From: Hyphomonadaceae bacterium JAD_PAG50586_4
GTDB taxonomy: Bacteria > Pseudomonadota > Alphaproteobacteria > Caulobacterales > Aquidulcibacteraceae
Assembly (NCBI GenBank): GCA_023242925.1
Contig: CP096134.1
Coordinates: 2,561,501-2,625,500 of the forward strand
DNA: 64,000 bases
Direction of reading: 5' to 3'
In this document: one piece after another, positions 58,556 to 64,000 of the stretch
Layout of the letters: each line of letters opens with the position of its first letter
How positions within the stretch are numbered: the first letter of the stretch is position 1
Program-made: the position numbers and the translations under genes
Notes under the pieces: generated by a model
Databases searched by the model: none
The model's input: the letters and a program-made list of their open reading frames with translations, nothing else
What the model was told of the DNA's origin: nothing

Positions 58556-60359
58556 TTTGCCGCGCGCAAACCGGGTCGAAGGGAATCCACCCGACGCAGC
58601 CACATCTCAGCCGCCAGGCAATTGATCAGATTGGAATTGAGCGCGCCGTCCGCGGCCCAGTGCTGCGCAAGCGCGGCTTTGAGAGCCTCGGCCTGCACGA
58701 GCCCCTCCGCCATCAAGCGCCCGTCCAACAGCGCCTCGCGCATGAAGCCGCGATTGCGCTCGAGTACACTTGTATGGAAGCGCGTCGTGGCGCCTTTCAG
58801 GGTGCGCGACAACACTTCCGGCGCAACGCAATCGGAAAAGGCGCGCCGCGCCAAGCCCCGGTCAACGCCGCCATCAATCATGATATAGGGCGCTATCGCA
58901 TGCGCGCACGCAAGAATGGGGCGCGACGCGAGCACGGGTGCTGCGATGGTGCGTGGCGAAAGCACGCTGGGTTGCGCATAGAAGGCCAGATCGATGATGC
59001 GCAGGATTCTTGATCGGCGCACGGGCGATAATCCGACGCTCTGCTTTAGCCAAACATGGGCGCGCCGCATCTCTTCAGCGCGCGAGGCGCCCGCCGCGGT
59101 CGCCACTGGCGCTGGGAAGCTTTCGCGCGCGATGGGATCGAAGCGCACCCAGCGCGGCGCATAGCGCACGCCCTGGCCCAAAACCTCCCAGATATGCGTG
59201 CGCGAGAGATAGGCCGCATGCCTGGCCACCGACACAATCTCCGCAGCTGACACCCCGTCGCGTATGGCGTCCGCGACTAAAAGCGGCGCGCGACCCCGCT
59301 GAAAGATCTGGTCTCCGCCTTGGCCGGAAGTGAGCGTGGTCCCAGCACAGCTCTCGGCAAACGATAGCGCCGCGCGATCGGCAAAGCCCAGGTCCGCTAA
59401 GGACGGCTTGGCTTGCAGCTCCACGTCAAGCAAGCGCGCATAATCGACCCCGATGGGATCGGTGGTCCACGCCTCAAGCCTGTCGCCCCAACGGGCCGCC
59501 GTGATCGCCGCAAACGCAAACTCATCAGCCTCGGGCATGTTCTCCACCCGCTCATTGACGCACAGTATCTGGCCGCCCTCGCCTTGATGGAGCGCGGCAA
59601 GCACAATCGAAGAATCGAGCCCCCAGAAAGCCTGTGTGTGATAGTGCCGGCTGCGCGCCGCCACGCTTGGCCGCATTCGAAAACGGCTTGGCGCAGCATT
59701 GACGCGCACGTCTCCGGCGAGCGCACGCCATCGGGCGGCGGCGGACGCCAAGCCATGTCCCAGCTATCGCCCTGGCGCGTAAACACAACCCGCTCGCCCG
59801 GCAATAATTCCTCGACGTCCTTGAACCCAGTTTGCGTGCTAACCACACGCGCGTGCGCAACAAACGCAGCCAGGAAATCACGATCGACATCGCGATCCGG
59901 CTCAAGCGCCAACCAATCGTGCGCGTGCGTGAAGAAGATCGCCGGCGACGACCCCAGATCGACATAGAGCGGACGGGCCGCGCCAGCGTCACGCACAATA
60001 CTGAAATCGTCGCTGTGACGATCGTGAAGAAACGCAAGCGTTGGCCCCCAGCATTCAGCGATGTAGCGATCGCCGCGGGTCTCGACCCAAGTCTGTGCGC
60101 GCGCCGCACTCACCGCCTCGGGGACAAGCGGACTTGAGACGCCCTCAATGCGCTCAAAGGCTTGCCCGATAATGAAACCGTTTTCGCCTGGCAATGCCAG
60201 CACGGGGCTATCGGTTGGATCATCACGGACGAACACCAGCACGCCACGGTACGCGAGGACCTTGCGCCACGGCGGGGCGAGGTTGGCGCCAATCGCTTGC
60301 GCGCGCCGCGCCGCCACGGCCTCGCCGACCCGCCATCGCAAACCCAGAATCTGGAGCAT
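58537..60359 (-). CDS. Lasso peptide macrolactam synthetase (C protein, asparagine-synthetase-like; one frameshift)
   Basis: Adding one base to a run of five C (plus strand) near 59620 restores the ATP pyrophosphatase loop HRLSGGLDSSIVLAAL and gives 607 residues. The N-terminal half is a glutaminase-like domain without the catalytic N-terminal Cys (starts MLQILGLRWRVG), as in lasso C proteins. EADEFAFAAITAARW and TSGQGGDQIF continue the synthetase domain. The enzyme adenylates the ring Glu/Asp side chain so Gly1 can close the ring. The ATG lies 1 bp after the B gene stop. Confidence 0.87.
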
Positions 60360-60360
60360 G

Positions 60361-61053
60361 TTAGACCCGCATGATCTCAACCAGCCCATCACAGGCGTCG
60401 TGCGGCGAATTGAGGATGACGCTGTCTTTCTCAACCCAACAATGCGCAGAGAATGGACGCCCACTCACGCCCACGACCAAGTCGGCGCGCACGCCGCGCG
60501 ACAACATGAAGGCTAGCAGCGAAAGTGAATCGTAGAGGCACACGCGCCGCTCGGGAAACCAGGGCCGCGCACGCTCGTAGTTTGCGACTATGGCGCCATC
60601 CGCCCGCCCCTCGCCGATGCGGGCTTTCCAATTGGCAAGGGCGGCGACGGCGCGATCCAGTCGCTTGTTGCGCACGATCCAGCGCGCCCAAGCGAAGCAA
60701 AAGAGCAGCGCGGCCCAAGGCGGCGCTACTTGGAGCAAGGCAAACCCACGTCCAGATCCCGCAGCGCTCAACACATAATCGCGTTGCTGAAGCGTCTGAA
60801 GCAATATGAAGGCCTGCGGTGAAGTAGCTGCGTCCAGCCCGCCGACACCAAGACCCTGCCAGGTTGCCGCGTCTTCGGAGCGAAACGGAAATGCGCTGTA
60901 GCGATCGCGCTTGAGGTCGAGGAACACCACCCAATCGCCGTCTCGGCAAGCTCGGATATGCGCCGCCAGTCGCGGCGGCGCGCCGGCGATGCCGGCGTTC
61001 AGACATGCGGCGGCGCCAAGCTGGATCGGAGATAGACCTGGTGTTCTGGACAT
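60361..61053 (-). CDS. Lasso peptide B protein (fused leader-binding domain and transglutaminase-like protease)
   Basis: The 230-residue protein has an N-terminal RRE-like part (DGDWVVFLDLKRDRYSAFPF, residues ~38-57) that should bind the leader. The C-terminal half is the B2 protease: Cys172 in RRVCLYDSLSLLAFMLSRGV, His204 in SGRPFSAHCWVE and an acidic residue just after. It removes the leader before cyclisation. The fused form is usual in proteobacteria. It lies 46 bp after the precursor gene and directly before the cyclase. Confidence 0.9.
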   Translation of the reverse strand: MSRTPGLSPIQLGAAACLNAGIAGAPPRLAAHIRACRDGDWVVFLDLKRDRYSAFPFRSEDAATWQGLGVGGLDAATSPQAFILLQTLQQRDYVLSAAGSGRGFALLQVAPPWAALLFCFAWARWIVRNKRLDRAVAALANWKARIGEGRADGAIVANYERARPWFPERRVCLYDSLSLLAFMLSRGVRADLVVGVSGRPFSAHCWVEKDSVILNSPHDACDGLVEIMRV

Positions 61054-61099
61054 GCGCGCGCAGCGATGCGCCGCGTGAACGGCGCATCGCCATCGCCGA

Positions 61100-61219
61100 T
61101 CAGTTGCGGTGATCTTGGATCACGAACGCTTCGACCTTGAAGAGTTCGGGATAGCCCTGCGTGACTTCGCTGGCCGCGCCCAGATCGATGATTTCGTCGG
61201 TCGTGTGGTCTTCAAGCAT
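61100..61219 (-). CDS. Lasso peptide precursor (A)
   Basis: A 39-codon frame starts MLEDHTTDEIIDLGAASEVT. The ATG at 61219 has GGAGG 6 bases upstream; an ATG at 61231 would add four residues. Thr at position -2 of the leader (VTQ|G) matches the lasso protease rule. The predicted core is GYPELFKVEAFVIQDHRN: Gly1 with Glu9 gives a 9-residue ring, leaving a 9-residue tail with Phe11, Gln14, His16 and Arg17 as possible plugs. The gene is first in the A-B-C operon. Confidence 0.88.
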   Translation of the reverse strand: MLEDHTTDEIIDLGAASEVTQGYPELFKVEAFVIQDHRN

Positions 61220-61234
61220 GTTTGCCTCCATGGC

Positions 61235-61255
61235 TGGATCAGAACATCTGATCCA
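61235..61255. promoter_or_regulatory. Perfect 21-bp palindrome upstream of the lasso precursor
   Basis: TGGATCAGA and TCTGATCCA flank ACA, 3 bases before the upstream ATG and 15 before the preferred one. It could be an operator for the neighbouring GntR or LuxR protein, or a 5' leader hairpin close to the ribosome binding site. Confidence 0.65.
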
Positions 61256-61318
61256 AATGTACGATGTGCGCCGACGCGGCGATATGCGCGTTTATAACGA
61301 TGACAATTATGTCGGGTC

Positions 61319-61936
61319 TCAGCCGCCATTGGCCGGCAGATCACGCAACGCCGCAAGATCGCGGATCTGCTTGGCGTGCGCGGCGCGACGACGATGATAG
61401 GCCTCGACGCTCTTTTGCGCTTTAGCGAGCGGGGCGCTCTCCAGCACTTCGATCAGCCCCTCGGTCTCCTCTTGCACATCGGGCCAAAGCTCCGGCTCCG
61501 CAAGCCGCGCACGTCGTAAACGCTCTTCGGCATTGATGCTGGCCTGCACGATCTCATGATTGACGCCTTGATGAAGCGCGCCAAGCACCGCGCCAATCCA
61601 ATCGGCGTAATCGCCATCGGCGCTGGGTAGCTTTGGCCGCGTTTCTAATTCTTCGAGCGCCAATTGCACCAAGGCGCTGCGCCAAAGATAGAGGTCTTGC
61701 AGCTGCGCTTCGCTCCAGAGCATCACATAAAAACCCTTCGCCGGGCGCACATAAACGAAGCGTTCGGCCGCAAGCCGCACCAACGCCTCACGCACCGGCG
61801 TCACCGATATCCCCAAATCCTGCGCGATCGCCGAAGCATCGAGCCGCGCGCGCAGCCGAAACGTACCGTCGAGCATGCGCCGCTTGATCTCTTGATAGGC
61901 GCGTTCTGGGATCGTCGGTTCAGCGGGCCTGGCCAT
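61319..61936 (-). CDS. GntR-family (FadR/FCD-type) regulator
   Basis: The N-terminal winged helix (RAYQEIKRRMLDGTFRLRAR, ASAIAQDLGISVTPVREALV) is classic GntR. The rest is an all-helical FCD-like domain of about 120 residues (205 in total). It overlaps the oxygenase gene by 17 bp and is last in the luxI-phyH-gntR run. It is 88 bp upstream of the lasso precursor on the same strand, so it may bind the palindrome there. Confidence 0.85.
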   Translation of the reverse strand: MARPAEPTIPERAYQEIKRRMLDGTFRLRARLDASAIAQDLGISVTPVREALVRLAAERFVYVRPAKGFYVMLWSEAQLQDLYLWRSALVQLALEELETRPKLPSADGDYADWIGAVLGALHQGVNHEIVQASINAEERLRRARLAEPELWPDVQEETEGLIEVLESAPLAKAQKSVEAYHRRRAAHAKQIRDLAALRDLPANGG

Positions 61937-62804
61937 AATGCGCCTTCAGCTCGGCCGCGATCATAGGCGGCAGCGCATCGACATGGGGACCGATCGGATC
62001 GGCGCCTTCGAGCAAGGTGACGGGATCGCGTCCCTGCCAGCCGCCGAGATTGGGCCGGTGCATGCAATAGCCGATGAGGCGCTGCAGGTCCGGCGAAAAT
62101 GTGCGCGCGACCTCCGGCGGATAGGTGAGATATTGGTTCTCATACTGGCGCAGCCAGCCCAAACAATACGACACGATAATGCCGTCGCGTGGCGCTTTTG
62201 TTGTATTTGCGCCTCCGGCATGGGTGAGCGCGCCCAAAAACATGAGCGCCGAACCGCGCTTCATCCGCGCCGCGATCGCGCAGCTCGGATCGAGCGAGCG
62301 GTCGAGCGCATCGTGATGCGAGCCTGGCCAGAGCAAAGTCGCGCCATTCTCAAAACTAAAATCGCTCAAGGCCCAGATCACATTGACGAGCCAGGGCTTG
62401 GCCTTTTCCTTCAGTGGCCACATCTCTTCGTCGCGGTGTGGCGCTTGCGCACGCTCGCCAGGGTGGATGCGCACACCTTGGGTCAGATTGAGTTGGATAC
62501 AATCGCACGAGGGACTGAGCACCGTCTCCACAATGCCCAACACTTCAGGATGCAAGACCAAATTGCGCGTACGCGGGGCTTTGGTGAGCAGCCCGCCAAG
62601 TCGCGTTGTCTCCCATCCGTAAAAATCGCCCTCGCATTTTGGCGTCGCTTCGAAATGAGGCGCCATCTCGGCCGCGACCAAGTCGATTTCGGCGCGGCTG
62701 ACCGCGTCTGGAATGATGACGTAACCCTGCCGCAGCAAATCCTCCGTGGCGTGGCGCGCCAATCGGGAAGCCTCGGTGGCCAAGGGTCGCGATGTCGATA
62801 ACAT
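61920..62804 (-). CDS. Phytanoyl-CoA dioxygenase (PhyH)-family 2-oxoglutarate/Fe(II) oxygenase
   Basis: From the ATG at 62804 (GAGGAGG 7 bases upstream) the protein has 294 residues. The iron ligands are HRDEEMW (His-x-Asp) and a distal His in LTHAGGANTT; a later Arg should bind 2-oxoglutarate. LLRQGYVIIPDAVS is the usual PhyH start. Such enzymes hydroxylate small molecules or peptides. It follows luxI at 11 bp and overlaps gntR. A tailoring role on the lasso or on a signal is possible but unproven. Confidence 0.85.
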   Translation of the reverse strand: MLSTSRPLATEASRLARHATEDLLRQGYVIIPDAVSRAEIDLVAAEMAPHFEATPKCEGDFYGWETTRLGGLLTKAPRTRNLVLHPEVLGIVETVLSPSCDCIQLNLTQGVRIHPGERAQAPHRDEEMWPLKEKAKPWLVNVIWALSDFSFENGATLLWPGSHHDALDRSLDPSCAIAARMKRGSALMFLGALTHAGGANTTKAPRDGIIVSYCLGWLRQYENQYLTYPPEVARTFSPDLQRLIGYCMHRPNLGGWQGRDPVTLLEGADPIGPHVDALPPMIAAELKAHYGQAR

Positions 62805-62815
62805 GGGGCGCCTCC

Positions 62816-63442
62816 TCAAGCCGCGCGTTTCAAGCCAGGGTCGGCGTGACGTGTCAGCGGCGCACTCAATTGATTGCGCGCCCGCACCCGCGCGAGACCA
62901 TCCGCAGCGATCTCCGCAGAGAACGCCGCAAGCCTATCCCGCCTCGTGCGTACGACAGGTCCAAGCGAGGTCACGCGCCAACCCGCCGTGCACGCGAGCG
63001 GCGCCAGTGCGGCGCTGGCGACAAAGGTCACATTCTCCATGCCAAAGAGCAGACCCGTTTCCATGATCGCGGTGATCATGCGCCCCAGCAGCAACCGGCG
63101 TGGCGCCCCTTTGGGCGTGTCAGGTGCGGGACAAAACCGCGACGCCTCCCAGATATTGTTCGAAACGGGCGGCCCTGCCTCGCACAGATGGCCGAAGATC
63201 TCGCTCAACATGTGCGGCAGGGTCGTCGGCAACAGACGCGCCGATTGCAGCACACGCCCGCTTTCGCTCATGTCGATCAAATAGATGGCCTCCTCGCAGT
63301 CGAACTGATCGATTTCGAGCCCCGCAATCTCGGCCAAGCCCCATCCCATCTCGTCGATGAAAAGTTTGCGGCGCTGGGTGTGCATTTCCGTGAGCGCATG
63401 ACGAAAGAGCCCCCGGTTTTCACGCGTGATGATCTGGATCAC
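62816..63442 (-). CDS. LuxI-family acyl-homoserine lactone synthase
   Basis: The GTG at 63442 has GGAGGCGAGACG before it. The 208-residue protein shows MHTQRRKLFIDEMGW, EIDQFDCEEAIYLI, SARLLPTTLPHMLSEIFGHL and IWEASRFC, which hold the conserved Arg, Phe, Trp, Asp and Glu residues of LuxI proteins. It should make an acyl-HSL from SAM and an acyl donor. luxR lies 100 bp upstream on the same strand. Confidence 0.9.
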   Translation of the reverse strand: MIQIITRENRGLFRHALTEMHTQRRKLFIDEMGWGLAEIAGLEIDQFDCEEAIYLIDMSESGRVLQSARLLPTTLPHMLSEIFGHLCEAGPPVSNNIWEASRFCPAPDTPKGAPRRLLLGRMITAIMETGLLFGMENVTFVASAALAPLACTAGWRVTSLGPVVRTRRDRLAAFSAEIAADGLARVRARNQLSAPLTRHADPGLKRAA

Positions 63443-63542
63443 CGTCTCGCCTCCATGAACGAAGACGATGCTGGCGCCTTGGACACCTGCGCCAAAGAGG
63501 GCTCTTCCCTAATTGACAGCGCAGCGACTCGGAGGATCGAAT

Positions 63543-64000
63543 TCAGTCGGACAATTCGTTCAGACTGACCAATCGACTGACCACCGAAAGCGCCACCGCT
63601 TGCGTACGATGCGAAACGCCGAACTTCCTGCGCACCTCTTCGATCGTGTGTTCGACCGTGCGCGGCGAGATGCCCAAGATCTGACCGATGACGCCGTCGC
63701 TTTTGCCCAGAGCGGCCAACGCCAAGCATTCTCGCTGCCGCTTCGAGAGGATCGGCGGCACGTTCACCGACCCGCCATTGCGTAGACGCGCCTCCTCGTG
63801 CGCGTTGATGGCCATGAATTGAATGTCGGGAATATCCAAGGGATCAACCCCGTCCGGACCAGGCACGACCGAACACGACGCCGGCAATGCGCCGGGCGAG
63901 TGGATCGGAATCGTCATGCCGCCGACGATGCCGCATTCGCGCGCCTCGTTGAGCACCCGCTTCTGCTCGCGGCCAAGCTCGATCGTGGCAAAGAAGGTAT
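63543..64000 (-). CDS. LuxR-family quorum-sensing regulator (5' end outside window)
   Basis: The frame runs past the right edge. The part seen includes the end of an autoinducer-binding domain (TFFATIELGREQKR, ECGIVGGMTIPIHSPG) and the LuxR helix-turn-helix (LSKRQRECLALAALGKSDGV, GISPRTVEHTIEEVRRKFGV). It is the likely receptor for the product of the neighbouring LuxI. Targets may include the luxI operon and the lasso precursor. Confidence 0.88.
   Translation of the reverse strand, partial: TFFATIELGREQKRVLNEARECGIVGGMTIPIHSPGALPASCSVVPGPDGVDPLDIPDIQFMAINAHEEARLRNGGSVNVPPILSKRQRECLALAALGKSDGVIGQILGISPRTVEHTIEEVRRKFGVSHRTQAVALSVVSRLVSLNELSD

Noticed and set aside
61938..62801. Open frame antisense to the PhyH oxygenase
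   Set aside because: Arg-rich shadow frame; the oxygenase has iron-ligand motifs and a strong ribosome binding site.
1..64000. CRISPR array or tandem-repeat immune locus
   Set aside because: No regularly spaced direct repeats and no cas-like genes were seen. The repeats found are isolated pairs.

Overview
This is a GC-rich (roughly 60-65 %) alphaproteobacterial segment. Three TonB-dependent receptors, FecI/FecR-type and other ECF regulators, a LuxI/LuxR pair, an OhrR-type MarR and many periplasmic hydrolases suggest a Caulobacterales/Hyphomonadaceae- or sphingomonad-like heterotroph; the genus cannot be told from the sequence alone. About two dozen otherwise intact genes carry one or a few single-base frameshifts, and 21 of the 24 I could reconcile are restored by adding one base, often in a G, C, A or T run. 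I read these mainly as assembly errors and annotate such genes as one feature each.

Layout. 0-10 kb: chemotaxis receptor (partial), 5'-nucleotidase lipoprotein, a sigma-like/XRE-like gene pair, an XRE regulator, and a Crp-family regulator in an operon with a class III cyclase/ATPase/TPR protein next to a perfect 20-bp palindrome. 10.7-14.6 kb: a candidate split-borosin RiPP operon (MFS exporter, FAD amine oxidase, small precursor with a tandem core repeat, alpha-N-methyltransferase). 15-28 kb: an exonuclease remnant, then a catabolic-looking locus (carboxylesterase, GPH-type transporter, serine hydrolase, TonB receptor, TetR, acyl-CoA ligase) and a YcaQ-like gene. 28-34 kb: kinase-tail remnant, ECF sigma factor, and a decarboxylase/ligase/carrier-protein operon. 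34-41.7 kb: Rrf2 regulator, TonB receptor and a sulfate-type ABC transporter. 41.9-47 kb: integrase scrap joined to an SDR gene, OhrR-type regulator with two operators, two alpha/beta hydrolases and an IS1182-family element. 48-50 kb: XRE regulator, FecI-like sigma factor and FecR-like anti-sigma factor.

53.5-61.2 kb is a proteobacterial lasso peptide locus: STN-domain TonB receptor and S9-family isopeptidase on the + strand, facing an A-B-C operon on the - strand (precursor, fused B protein, cyclase C). The predicted core is 18 residues with Gly1 and Glu9 placed for a 9-residue ring. A perfect 21-bp palindrome lies just upstream of the precursor start. 61.3-64 kb holds a luxR-luxI-phyH-gntR run on the - strand, so quorum sensing and a 2-oxoglutarate oxygenase border the lasso genes.

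The two RiPP loci are the most notable content. The borosin-type operon is the more novel: its precursor is only visible after repairing two single-base indels and has two nearly identical APAPKIVHA units. No tRNA, rRNA or CRISPR array was seen.
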